This document shows, piece by piece, positions 8,451-16,832 of a stretch of DNA of 33,776 nt (positions are counted from its first letter, which is position 1; every line of letters begins with the position of its first letter). Under the pieces are notes generated by a model. The model worked only from the letters and a program-made list of their open reading frames with translations. It was not told the origin of the DNA and made no database searches. Position numbers and translations under genes: made by a program. Origin of the DNA: Candidatus Sulfopaludibacter sp. SbA3 (GTDB lineage Bacteria > Pseudomonadota > Alphaproteobacteria > Caulobacterales > Hyphomonadaceae). The stretch spans positions 32,001-65,776 of the forward strand of contig CAMEDD010000011.1 of assembly GCA_945913285.1 (NCBI GenBank), read 5' to 3'.

Positions 8451-10454
8451 TCAGATATCCAGCCCTTCGACGAAAGCGGCGTTTTCCTGGATGAACTTGA
8501 AGCGGAGTTCCGCTTTCTTGCCCATCAGGGTGTTGATGAGTTCGGCGGGTTTCATCTCGGTGAGTTCGTCCATCGAGTCCGGCAGGGTGACGCGCGCGAG
8601 GGTGCGCGAGGCCGGGTTCATCGTGGTTTCCTTGAGCTGCGCCGGGTTCATCTCGCCCAGACCCTTGAAGCGGGTGAGATCGACTTTCTGGTTGCCCTTG
8701 AAATGCGCCTTCATGATTTCGGCGCGGTGATCGTCGTTCATGGCGTAGTGGACGTTGCCCTTGTTCGACAGGCGGTAGAGCGGCGGCTGGGCAAGATAGA
8801 GGCGGCCGCCTTCGATCAGGCCGGGCGTAAGGCGGTAGAAGAAGGTGATCAGCAGGGCGGCGATGTGCGCGCCGTCCACGTCGGCGTCGGTCATGATGAT
8901 GATGCGCTCATAGCGCAGGTCATCAAGGTTGAAGCGGCGGCCAAGCTCCGTACCCAGAGCAAGTGAGAGGTCCGCAAGTTCCTGGTTGCCCATCAGTTTG
9001 TCGTCGGACGCGCTTTCGACGTTCAGGATCTTGCCGCGCAGCGGAAGGATCGCCTGCGTCTCGCGGTTGCGGGCCTGCTTGGCGGAGCCGCCAGCCGAGT
9101 CGCCTTCGACGAGAAAGAGTTCAGTGCCTTCCGGGCCCTTGGCCGAGCAGTCGGCAAGCTTGCCGGGCAGGCGGAGTTTCTTGGTGGCCGACTTGCGGCT
9201 GATTTCCTTGGCTTTCCGGCGTTTGGCGCGCTCGTCGGCGCGGTCGATCGCCCAGGTTAGGAGCTTGCCAGCTTCCTTTGGGGACTGCGCGAGCCAGTGG
9301 TCGAAATGGTCACGTGTCGCGGCTTCAACGAGGCGGAAGGCGTGCGTGGAGGAGAGCTTGTCCTTCGTCTGGCCGACGAATTCCGGGCCGCGGATGAAGA
9401 CCGAGAGCAGGAAGCCGGAATGGCCCATCACGTCTTCGGCGGTGATCTCGGCAGCTTTCTTGTTTCCGGTGAGTTCGCCGAAATTGCGCAGGCCTTTGGT
9501 GATGGCGGAGCGGAAGCCGGCTTCGTGGGTGCCGCCTTCCGGGGTCGGGATGGTGTTACAGTAGGAGCGGGCAAAGCCGTCCTGTTCGCCGAAGCCGGCC
9601 TGCGTCCAGGCGATGGCCCATTCGCACTTGCCGTCATGGCCAAGGTCCACGAGGCCGGTGAAGGGCGCTTCCGTGATGGTAGCCTTGTCGGCAAAGACTT
9701 CGCCAAGCTGGTCGGCGAGGCCGTTGGGGTAGGAGAGGACGGCGTCGGCGGGGATTTTCGAGTCTTCTGGAAGCAACTCTGGGTCACACGACCAGCGCAC
9801 TTCAACGCCGCGGAAGAGATAGGCTTTCGAGCGGGCCATGCCGAAGAGGCGGACAGGGCGCCAGCGCAGCTTGTCGCCGAAGATTTGCGGGTCCGGCTTG
9901 AAGCGGACGGAGGTGCCGCGCCGGTTGGGTGTGGTGCCGACCTTGGCGAGCTTGCCCATCGGGGCGCCGCGAGAGAATTCCTGGCGATACACAGTGCGGT
10001 CGCGGGCGACTTCGACCTCGACGTGCTCGGAGAGCGCATTGACGACCGAGATGCCGACGCCGTGCAGGCCGCCGGCGGTGGAATAGGCCTTGTCCGAGAA
10101 TTTGCCGCCCGAGTGCAGCGTCGTCATGATGACTTCGAGGGCGGATTTCTTGGGGAATTTCGGGTGGGGGTCGACCGGGATGCCCCGGCCGTTATCGGTG
10201 ACGGCGAGGTAGCCGTCGGCGGTGAGCTTGATCTCGATGCGGTTGGCGTACCCGGCAACGGCCTCGTCCATCGCGTTGTCGAGCACTTCGGCGAAGAGGT
10301 GGTGGTAGGCGCGCTCGTCAGTGCCGCCGATATACATGCCGGGGCGCTTACGGACGGGCTCAAGGCCTTCCAGGACCTCGATATCCTTGGCGGAATAGCC
10401 GGATGTGCCAGCCAGCAGGTCATCGACGGGCTTGAGTTGCCGGGCTGAGGACAT
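8451..10454 (-). CDS. parE: DNA topoisomerase IV subunit B
   Basis: 667 residues. With ParC it decatenates daughter chromosomes using ATP. The GHKL ATPase domain shows RPGMYIGG at 37-44, the catalytic Glu56 and Mg-binding Asn60 in FAEVLDNAMDEA, DNGRGIP, and the loop GGLHGVG. QTKDKL near residue 370 is the ATP-sensing lysine loop. The TOPRIM domain has LVEGDSAGG near 445 and DADVDGAHI near 520. The length and absence of the GyrB-type insert favour ParE over GyrB. A weak GGAG precedes the start. Divergent from lon. Confidence 0.92.
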   Translation of the reverse strand: MSSARQLKPVDDLLAGTSGYSAKDIEVLEGLEPVRKRPGMYIGGTDERAYHHLFAEVLDNAMDEAVAGYANRIEIKLTADGYLAVTDNGRGIPVDPHPKFPKKSALEVIMTTLHSGGKFSDKAYSTAGGLHGVGISVVNALSEHVEVEVARDRTVYRQEFSRGAPMGKLAKVGTTPNRRGTSVRFKPDPQIFGDKLRWRPVRLFGMARSKAYLFRGVEVRWSCDPELLPEDSKIPADAVLSYPNGLADQLGEVFADKATITEAPFTGLVDLGHDGKCEWAIAWTQAGFGEQDGFARSYCNTIPTPEGGTHEAGFRSAITKGLRNFGELTGNKKAAEITAEDVMGHSGFLLSVFIRGPEFVGQTKDKLSSTHAFRLVEAATRDHFDHWLAQSPKEAGKLLTWAIDRADERAKRRKAKEISRKSATKKLRLPGKLADCSAKGPEGTELFLVEGDSAGGSAKQARNRETQAILPLRGKILNVESASDDKLMGNQELADLSLALGTELGRRFNLDDLRYERIIIMTDADVDGAHIAALLITFFYRLTPGLIEGGRLYLAQPPLYRLSNKGNVHYAMNDDHRAEIMKAHFKGNQKVDLTRFKGLGEMNPAQLKETTMNPASRTLARVTLPDSMDELTEMKPAELINTLMGKKAELRFKFIQENAAFVEGLDI

Positions 10455-10924
10455 GGGACCGATTCTCCGTCTCTTGTGCGTCTCCCCAGCTTGAAGCCGA
10501 AACCGTTAACGCTGCCTTTACCCTCCGCATTCTGCGGGGAGGGACATGTTGAAGCCGGGTTTGCGGGGCGGGACAAGGGGTTGGGGCAGCCCCGTTTGAA
10601 ATCGGGTCCTCTTCCGTCTTGCCGAAAGCTCTGCGTGCAGATACCGCAGGGGGGCTTCAGGTGACACCAGCCGGTGTCAAATAACGGACCGCGATCGGTC
10701 ATAACGCGGCCTTGGTCGCGTCCTCAAGACTTGCCGGCACCTGGACGCGGCGCCCGAAGCCGCAACGCCTCAGCTCTATTCACATCTTTGTTGAGCAGCG
10801 ATGGCGTTGAAGGTGGGCTTAACGGTTTCCACATCCTTCGCATCGCCCGATAATCGCCCCATATGGTTGTTTAGGGTAATCCGGGTCGCCGCATGGCCGG
10901 GACCCACGTAAAGGAGGCATTGTT
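10455..10924. other. Divergent parE/lon intergenic region with several palindromes
   Basis: 470 bases without a believable gene. Notable elements are an imperfect hairpin of CCCTCCGC with GCGGGGAGGG (10521-10543), the inverted repeat TGACACC-agcc-GGTGTCA (10662-10679), and GACCG-cgat-CGGTC (10687-10700), only eight bases further on. The lon promoter lies at the right end. The two central palindromes could be regulator sites for either gene, but no regulator can be named. Confidence 0.5.
10836..10864 (+). promoter_or_regulatory. Probable heat-shock (sigma-32) promoter of lon
   Basis: CCCCATAT at 10857-10864 matches the sigma-32 -10 consensus CCCCATNT fully. CTTCGCA at 10836-10842 agrees with CTTGAAA at four of seven positions, and the 14-base spacing is normal. 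The predicted start lies about 55 bases before the lon ATG. lon is a classical heat-shock gene, which supports the reading. Confidence 0.55.
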
Positions 10925-13351
10925 ATGCCAAGATCGAAAACAGTACCGGTGTTGCCGCTCAGGGACATCGTTGTTTTCCCGGACATGGTCGCGCCGCTGT
11001 TTGTCGGCCGGGACAAGTCCGTAAGGGCGCTCGAGATGATCGAGGAGTCCGATAACGAGATCATGCTGGTCGCGCAGAGGGACGCCGCGATTGACAGCCC
11101 GAATGCGGGCGACCTTCACGAGGTCGGCACGCTCGCCACCATCCTGCAACTGCTGAAACTGCCGGACGGCACCGTGAAGGTGCTGGTCGAGGGCAAATCG
11201 CGGGCGCGGCTGGTCGAACTGCATGACCGCGGCGAGTATTTCGAAGCCGCCATCGAGCCGATTGCCGAGGCGGCGCCTTCGGGCGGCGATATCACAGCCC
11301 TGATGCGGGCCGTGCAGGAGCAGTTCGAGAGCTATGTGAAGCTGAACCGCAAGATTCCGCCGGAAGCGGTCTCCTCGATCGGCCAGATGGCCGAACCGGG
11401 CAAACTGGCGGACCAGGTGGCCTCGAACTTGTCGGTGAAGCTGTCCGACAAGCAGGAACTGCTCGAAATGCCGGACGCCAAGGACCGGCTCGAGAAGGTC
11501 TTCGCCCTCATGGAAGGCGAGATGGGCATGCTCCAGATGGAGCGCAAGATCAAAAACCGCGTCAAGCGGCAGATGGAAAAGACCCAGCGCGAGTATTACC
11601 TCAACGAGCAGATGAAGGCGATCCAGCGCGAGCTGGGTGATAGCGGCGGCGACGGCGGCGAGCGCGACGAGCTGGCCGAGATCGAGCAGAAGATCGCCGA
11701 TGCGCCGATGAGCCCGGAAGCCAAGGCGAAGGCCGAGGCGGAGCTGAAGAAGCTGCGCCAGATGAGCCCGATGTCGGCGGAATCCACCGTTGTGCGCAAC
11801 TATCTCGACTGGCTGCTGGCGCTGCCCTGGGGCAAGCGCAAGGAGATCGCCACCGACCTGCGCAAGGCCGAGAAACAGCTCGACGATGACCATTACGGTC
11901 TGGACAAGGTGAAAGAGCGGATCCTCGAATACCTCGCCGTGCAGAAACGCACGGGTAAACTGAAAGGCCCGATCCTCTGCCTCGTCGGCCCTCCGGGTGT
12001 TGGTAAGACCTCGCTTGGCAAGTCCATTGCCGAAGCGACTGGGCGTGACTTCGTACGCGTGTCGCTCGGCGGCGTGCGTGACGAGAGCGAGATCCGCGGG
12101 CACCGGCGCACCTATATCGGCTCGATGCCGGGACGGGTGATCCAGAGCCTCAAGAAGGTGAAGAGCGGCAACCCGCTGTTCCTGCTCGACGAGATCGACA
12201 AGATGGGCATGGACCATCGGGGCGACCCGGCCTCGGCCCTGCTCGAAGTGCTCGATCCTGAGCAGAACTCGACGTTCAACGACCACTACCTGGAAGTCGA
12301 TTACGACCTCTCGGACGTGATGTTCGTGACGACGGCGAACTCGCTGAACATGCCGCAGCCCTTGCTCGACCGGATGGAGATCATCCGGATTGCAGGGTAC
12401 ACGGAGGAAGAGAAGCTCGAGATCACCAAGCGCCACCTGATCCCTCAGGTGCGTGAGGATCACGGTTTGAAAGCCGAGGAGTGGATCGTGACCGACGGCG
12501 CGATCCGCGATCTCATCCGCTACTATTCGCGGGAAGCGGGCGTGCGTTCGCTGAAGCGCGAGATGGCGCGCCTTGCCCGCAAGGCGGTGCGCCATCTCGC
12601 CCTCAATGAGACGGGCAGCCTGACGATCACCGAAGCCAATCTCTCGGAGTTTGCCGGCGTGCGGAAGCACAGCTTCGGCCTTGCTGACGAGACCGACCAA
12701 GTGGGCGCCGTGACCGGCCTTGCCTGGACGGAATCCGGAGGCGACCTCCTCACCATCGAGGCGGTCAAGATGCCAGGACGTGGCAACATGAAGGTCACGG
12801 GTAACCTTCGCGACGTGATGAAGGAGTCGATCCAGGCCGCGAGCTCGCTCGTACGCGCGCGGTCGGTCTCACTCGGCATAAATCCGACGGCGTTCAATAC
12901 GACGGACATCCACGTGCACGTGCCGGACGGTGCGACGCCTAAGGATGGCCCGAGCGCCGGCGCCGCGATGACGACGGCCATCGTGTCGCTGCTCACTGGT
13001 ATTGCGGTGAACCGCGAAGTGGCGATGACCGGCGAGATCAGCTTGCGCGGCCGGGTGCTGCCGATAGGCGGCCTCAAGGAGAAACTGCTCGCGGCCCTGC
13101 GCGGCGGCATCAAGACGGTGCTGATCCCGAAGGAAAACGAGAAGGATCTCGAGGAGATTCCGGAAAACGTGAAGATCGGCATGAAGATCATCCCCGTGTC
13201 GGACATCCAGGAAGTACTGCGCCTGGCGCTCACACGGCCGCTGGCGCCGATCGAGTGGTCGGAGGCGGACGAGGCGGCGCTGCAGCAAAGCCTCTCGGGC
13301 GGCCCGGCAAAACCGGCCGACGACACGGACACGATCCGCGCACCGCACTGA
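10925..13351 (+). CDS. lon: ATP-dependent protease Lon (La)
   Basis: 808 residues, full length. This cytoplasmic AAA+ serine protease degrades misfolded proteins and specific regulators; in Caulobacter-type bacteria these include cell-cycle factors. The N-terminal substrate-binding domain (starting [21 protein letters not shown]) is followed by a coiled region, the Walker A loop GPPGVGKT from residue 355, Walker B (FLLDEIDK) and the C-terminal protease domain with catalytic Ser677 in DGPSAGAA and Lys720 in [10 protein letters not shown]. An AAGGAGG ribosome binding site precedes the ATG. A terminator follows directly, so lon is monocistronic here. Confidence 0.98.
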   Translation: MPRSKTVPVLPLRDIVVFPDMVAPLFVGRDKSVRALEMIEESDNEIMLVAQRDAAIDSPNAGDLHEVGTLATILQLLKLPDGTVKVLVEGKSRARLVELHDRGEYFEAAIEPIAEAAPSGGDITALMRAVQEQFESYVKLNRKIPPEAVSSIGQMAEPGKLADQVASNLSVKLSDKQELLEMPDAKDRLEKVFALMEGEMGMLQMERKIKNRVKRQMEKTQREYYLNEQMKAIQRELGDSGGDGGERDELAEIEQKIADAPMSPEAKAKAEAELKKLRQMSPMSAESTVVRNYLDWLLALPWGKRKEIATDLRKAEKQLDDDHYGLDKVKERILEYLAVQKRTGKLKGPILCLVGPPGVGKTSLGKSIAEATGRDFVRVSLGGVRDESEIRGHRRTYIGSMPGRVIQSLKKVKSGNPLFLLDEIDKMGMDHRGDPASALLEVLDPEQNSTFNDHYLEVDYDLSDVMFVTTANSLNMPQPLLDRMEIIRIAGYTEEEKLEITKRHLIPQVREDHGLKAEEWIVTDGAIRDLIRYYSREAGVRSLKREMARLARKAVRHLALNETGSLTITEANLSEFAGVRKHSFGLADETDQVGAVTGLAWTESGGDLLTIEAVKMPGRGNMKVTGNLRDVMKESIQAASSLVRARSVSLGINPTAFNTTDIHVHVPDGATPKDGPSAGAAMTTAIVSLLTGIAVNREVAMTGEISLRGRVLPIGGLKEKLLAALRGGIKTVLIPKENEKDLEEIPENVKIGMKIIPVSDIQEVLRLALTRPLAPIEWSEADEAALQQSLSGGPAKPADDTDTIRAPH

Positions 13352-13374
13352 GCGGGACGCGACCTGACTTGAAG

Positions 13375-13407
13375 AACCCCGCTTTCGGCGACGGAGGCGG
13401 GGTTTTT
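13375..13407 (+). terminator. Intrinsic terminator of lon
   Basis: AACCCCGC (13375-13382) pairs with GCGGGGTT (13397-13404), followed by further T. It lies 24 bases after the lon stop codon. Confidence 0.9.
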
Positions 13408-13530
13408 GGTTGGGGGGGATGTATTCTTCTCCGTTCCAGCGTCGCCCCCGGAGTTTGACGCCGCCTGATCTGTGGTCGCAAGCCGGCATGCACTTGCCTT
13501 TCATCGCATGGCCCGGCAAAGAACCGGCGG

Positions 13531-13606
13531 GGGCGATTAGCTCAGTTGGTAGAGCGCCTGCTTTACACGCAGGATGTCGGCGGTTCGAGCCCGTCATCGC
13601 CCACCA
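13531..13606 (+). tRNA. tRNA-Val (anticodon TAC), CCA encoded
   Basis: Acceptor stem GGGCGAT/ATCGCCC is perfect. The D-arm is GCTC-AGTTGGTA-GAGC. The anticodon stem CCTGC/GCAGG holds the loop TTTACAC, giving UAC, which reads valine codons. The T-loop is TTCGAGC. ACCA is at 13603-13606. Confidence 0.97.
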
Positions 13607-13619
13607 TGTCCCGCGCCGG

Positions 13620-14888
13620 TCAGGACCCCGGGAGGCTGCGCAGGCCTTGGCGCAGGGCCGGCCTGCGTACCTTCAGAACCGGGCTTGAAGCAGGTTCGCA
13701 AAGGTCGGACACGGTTGCGACGTCGGTCTGCGTTGCAACGCTGCCCGCATGACCGATGATCTGTTCGACCCGGCCTTCCAGTGCTTCCGTCAAAAGGCGA
13801 ATCTTGTCGGAGGCGCGGTTCATGTCGGCCTTGGTCACCGGGATCTGGGAACTTGCGTCCATCAGCGACGCGAGCAGCCGGATGGTGCGCAGCGGCACGA
13901 GCAGCTCGGAGGTGATCGAGCGCAGGAACCGGGTCTTGGCAAGGCTCGCTTCGTCCGCGCCCTGACGGAGCGACTCGGCTTCCTGGCGGCTGTCCTCAAT
14001 GCGCGTGACGTCGGTGAAAATCTCGACCGACCCGATACTCGACACTTGGTAGTGGGCAATCTGCCAATAGCGGTCGAGGGCGTGAACCACGCCGCAGGAG
14101 GCCTCCATATTCCGGAGCGTGAACTTCACCTTCTGGTAGAGGGCGTTTTCGAAGATGACCTCGCCATCTTTCGAACGCACCGCTACGGCCTGTCCGGAAC
14201 CGTCAAGGGCGACGTCGAGGATTTCCCGCAGCTGGGTCGCCTCCGCGACCAACTCGACTTCCTTGAGATAGAGCTTAAACGCCGACCGAGCGCCAAAATA
14301 GAGCATCAGTACAAGCAACGTCAGGGCAATCGCGATGGCGATCAATTTGTCATTGAAGTGCAGGCCAACATGAATGAGCAGCGGGGTAATCGATCCGGCC
14401 ATATAGCGCATCACCAGGCGCGGATTGCGCGGCAGCAGACACATCAGGCCTGCGCACATAGACACGGTGAATAGCGTGGAGAGGATCAGGGTGGCGAAGG
14501 CGTCTGACCCGAAGAGGTAAAGCGGCAGGGAGCCGAACAGGAACCCGGCGAAGATGGACAGCGTTTCCGATCGCCGGACGTAGCGCCCGCTGACCCGTTG
14601 CGGTAGCCTGCGGCCCGCCTTGCGGAGATAATCCAGCATCATAATGGCGGCCATCAACAGGTTGGTCAGCATCCAGGCAAAGACCATGAAGCGGGTGGTC
14701 ATCGAGAAGGCGATGTAGCCTGTGATAGCGGTGTTGAAGACCGTGATCAGCGCCATCAGATTGACGAGCCGCGACAGGTCAAGGTGCTGTTGCAGGCGGA
14801 TACGCGGCCCGATCGCCGAGTTCGCGCCTGGTTTGTCCGTCAGGACGTAAGCAAGGAAGTTGTGCGTGCCACTCATAAACCTGTTCAT
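13620..14888 (-). CDS. Histidine-kinase-like membrane protein lacking the phosphorylated His and the ATPase domain
   Basis: 422 residues. About six hydrophobic helices span residues 42-200. A PAS-like domain follows (about 215-298, ending IFTDVTRIEDS), then a helical segment resembling a HisKA dimerisation domain: ASLAKTRFLRSITSELLVPL at 314-333. In true kinases this reads FL..MSHELRTPL; here the His position is Ser327 (codon TCC, 13908-13910). No N, G1 or G2 boxes of an ATP-binding domain follow; the protein ends about 90 residues later. So it cannot autophosphorylate in the usual way and may act as a sensor that dimerises with another kinase, or be a decaying gene. Its stop codon is only 13 bases from the 3' end of tRNA-Val. 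The second Met (14876) is an alternative start. Confidence 0.7.
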   Translation of the reverse strand: MNRFMSGTHNFLAYVLTDKPGANSAIGPRIRLQQHLDLSRLVNLMALITVFNTAITGYIAFSMTTRFMVFAWMLTNLLMAAIMMLDYLRKAGRRLPQRVSGRYVRRSETLSIFAGFLFGSLPLYLFGSDAFATLILSTLFTVSMCAGLMCLLPRNPRLVMRYMAGSITPLLIHVGLHFNDKLIAIAIALTLLVLMLYFGARSAFKLYLKEVELVAEATQLREILDVALDGSGQAVAVRSKDGEVIFENALYQKVKFTLRNMEASCGVVHALDRYWQIAHYQVSSIGSVEIFTDVTRIEDSRQEAESLRQGADEASLAKTRFLRSITSELLVPLRTIRLLASLMDASSQIPVTKADMNRASDKIRLLTEALEGRVEQIIGHAGSVATQTDVATVSDLCEPASSPVLKVRRPALRQGLRSLPGS

Positions 14889-15092
14889 GGCAGAGAAACC
14901 TTGTTTTTCAGGCTTGAGCGGGCGAGAGTTTTTTCCTGTCTCGTTTCCGGTTCGTTAACCGGCTTGCCCGTTCTCCTCGCGTCAAAGGCTCATATTGGCG
15001 CCGCGAGAGGCACAATGGGGCCGTGACACGAGTTGCGGTGGACAGGCCATCGCGACACTGACACCAGATAGCTTGTGCAAGGAACCGAAGGC

Positions 15093-16346
15093 ATGCCGAG
15101 CTTGAAGATAGCTGTTATCGGAGGCGGCCCGGGGGGGTTGAGCGCAGCTCAATTCCTCCAGGAGGCCGGCCACCAGGCAGTTGTTTTCGAAAAGGAAAGC
15201 CGGATCGGGGGGAAATCCTTTTCGTTCACCTCCGGCGACGGCCTCAGCGAGATGGGCACTTGTTATACGACGCGCCAGCACGTCATCGTTAAGCGCTGGA
15301 TGAGGGCGCATGGGGTGACGCTGAAGCGTCTCGGCGAGGCCCGCTACGATGATGCGCCGGTCGTCGAATATGTGAAGAACGGTCCGGGTGCGCCGCTGAT
15401 CGTGCAGGCGCTGAAATTCGTTACCGAGGCGGGCAGGCTGCGCAAACAGATTGTAGCCTCGCCCTCGGATAAGACGGTCCTGGCCGAGTCCGCGATGACG
15501 GTGGACGACTGGCTGGCGCGGCTGAAGCTGCCAAAGCTGGACCTCGCTATGCACCGGATCCTGCCGGCGCAGGGGTATGGGTATGCCAAGGAAGTGACCA
15601 TCGGCCAGACGGTGCAGTGGTGTGACTTCGACCTGCTGATTTCCGGCGTTCTCAACGACATGCAGATGCCGGTCGAGGGGTGGAGCGAGTTCTGGAACCG
15701 GTTTGCCACCCGCTTCAACGTGCGGCTGGAGGCGCGCATCGAGCAGATCGACCGGCGGGAGTCCGGGGTGACAATTGTGTCGGGCGGTGTGCAGGAGACC
15801 TTTGACGCCTTGATCTCGACGATCCCGATGGATGAGTTTGCAAAGCTGACGACGCTGCTGCCGGCGGAGCAGGCGGTGTTGCAGGGCGTTGAGTGGCAGA
15901 ATTACACAACGACGCTGGTGGCATCGAAGAACTGGTTCAAGGGAGCGCAGGTGCATGGCTATTCCCGCGCCTGCAAGGACCCATCCCTGCGCGGCGCCAT
16001 CCTCGGCGCGCGCCGGGAGGGCAGCGTCCTGGAGGACGGGGCGCACCTCTATGTGACCGGGCAGTTCTCCAACAGCCTGACGCCGCGCGAGTTAAGGGAA
16101 ATCCTGATGTCTGACCTGCAGCGTATGGGCGTGCAGGTGGATACGGTCATTTTTGCGAAGACCTGGCGCTACTTTCCGCAATACCGGATCGACGCCGTGG
16201 CGGACGGCCTTTTTACCGCGCTGCGCGAGGCGCAAGGCGGAAAGCGGAGCTGGTTCAGCGGCGCAACCTTCTCGCACGAACTGGTCTCGTCCGTGGTCGG
16301 ACGGTCTCAGGCCTCCGTCGCTGATCTGGTGCGCCGGGTCGCGTGA
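15093..16346 (+). CDS. FAD-dependent amine-oxidase-type oxidoreductase
   Basis: 417 residues from the ATG at 15093, which has AAGGA nine bases upstream; a GTG at 15075 is in frame but less likely. The N-terminal Rossmann FAD fold is clear: IAVIGGGPGGLSAAQ near residues 6-20, then the acidic end of beta-2 and the second motif KESRIGGKSFSF. Such proteins (NAD_binding_8/amine oxidase clan) include protoporphyrinogen and carotenoid oxidases and many uncharacterised enzymes. The middle and C-terminal parts carry no motif that fixes the substrate. Transcribed away from the kinase-like gene; an intrinsic terminator follows. Confidence 0.75.
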   Translation: MPSLKIAVIGGGPGGLSAAQFLQEAGHQAVVFEKESRIGGKSFSFTSGDGLSEMGTCYTTRQHVIVKRWMRAHGVTLKRLGEARYDDAPVVEYVKNGPGAPLIVQALKFVTEAGRLRKQIVASPSDKTVLAESAMTVDDWLARLKLPKLDLAMHRILPAQGYGYAKEVTIGQTVQWCDFDLLISGVLNDMQMPVEGWSEFWNRFATRFNVRLEARIEQIDRRESGVTIVSGGVQETFDALISTIPMDEFAKLTTLLPAEQAVLQGVEWQNYTTTLVASKNWFKGAQVHGYSRACKDPSLRGAILGARREGSVLEDGAHLYVTGQFSNSLTPRELREILMSDLQRMGVQVDTVIFAKTWRYFPQYRIDAVADGLFTALREAQGGKRSWFSGATFSHELVSSVVGRSQASVADLVRRVA

Positions 16347-16352
16347 CTGCTG

Positions 16353-16373
16353 AGCCGGTCAGTTCCGGCTTTT
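16353..16373 (+). terminator. Intrinsic terminator of FAD oxidoreductase gene
   Basis: AGCCGG (16353-16358) pairs with CCGGCT (16365-16370), then TTTT. It begins seven bases after the stop codon and overlaps the end of the facing DUF937 gene. Confidence 0.65.
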
Positions 16374-16727
16374 CATCACCATGTTGAAGATGTCGTCCAT
16401 CGCCGAGCCATCCTTGTCTGCGTCCAGCATGTTCAAGAGGCCGCCCAGCATGCCGCCCTGCTCGGAGCCGGAGGTTTGGCCGCTTGCAGCCCCGCCGAGC
16501 ATGTCCATGAGGTCATCCAGCCCGAATGCGCAGCCGCCTTTCGGCCCGCTGCCCGAGGCCTGTCTGGAGCGGTGCGCCATCATCATGCCGGCGATAATCG
16601 GCGGCGCCGTCTTCACGGCCTGGTTTGCCTGCCCGGTCTGCGCCTCCGAAAGGCCCAGCTGCTGGCCAACCTGCTAACGCGCGCTGGCGGTTTGCGGCGA
16701 TGTGAGAACGTCTATGACCGAGTTCAT
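16359..16727 (-). pseudogene. DUF937 family gene interrupted by an in-frame TAG
   Basis: From an ATG at 16725-16727 one frame gives MNSVIDVLTSPQTASAR, then TAG (16674-16676), then in the same frame QVGQQLGLSEAQTGQANQAV and on to the end. Both halves match the DUF937 pattern: an opening like MN.FDVL..P....., the Q-Q-LGLS segment, the PPIIAGMMM helix, glycine-rich linkers and a closing LLNMLDADKDGSAMDDIFNMV. Restoring one codon (CAG to TAG is one transition) would give a 122-residue protein. If translated from the GTG at 16616, only an 85-residue C-terminal part would be made. Family function is unknown (YidB-like). Either a recent pseudogene, readthrough, or a late start; I favour a pseudogene. 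Confidence 0.65.
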
Positions 16728-16808
16728 CGGGACTGGTATTTGGCCTTGAAGACCGGTCCGCGCAATTAGCGCGCCCCCCCGTCGTTCAACCTAAACCCAT
16801 CCCGATGG

Positions 16809-16832
16809 CCTATGTCGCCTTGTTTACATAGG
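16809..16832 (-). terminator. Stem-loop across the stop codon of the isomerase gene
   Basis: CCTATGT (16809-16815) and ACATAGG (16826-16832) form a 7-bp stem that includes the TAA stop of the leftward gene. No T run follows on the minus strand, so termination is uncertain; it may protect the 3' end of the transcript. Confidence 0.3.

Noticed and set aside
9297-10448. 383-codon frame opposite parE
   Set aside because: Shadow of parE; Gly/Ala/Val/Asp-rich with no recognisable domain.
10521-10543. REP-like hairpin between parE and lon
   Set aside because: Only one copy seen in the window and imperfect pairing, so a repeat family cannot be claimed.
10871-12700. 609-codon open frame opposite lon
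   Set aside because: His/Leu/Arg-rich translation with no family pattern, exactly antisense to the conserved lon gene; a GC-rich codon-bias shadow.
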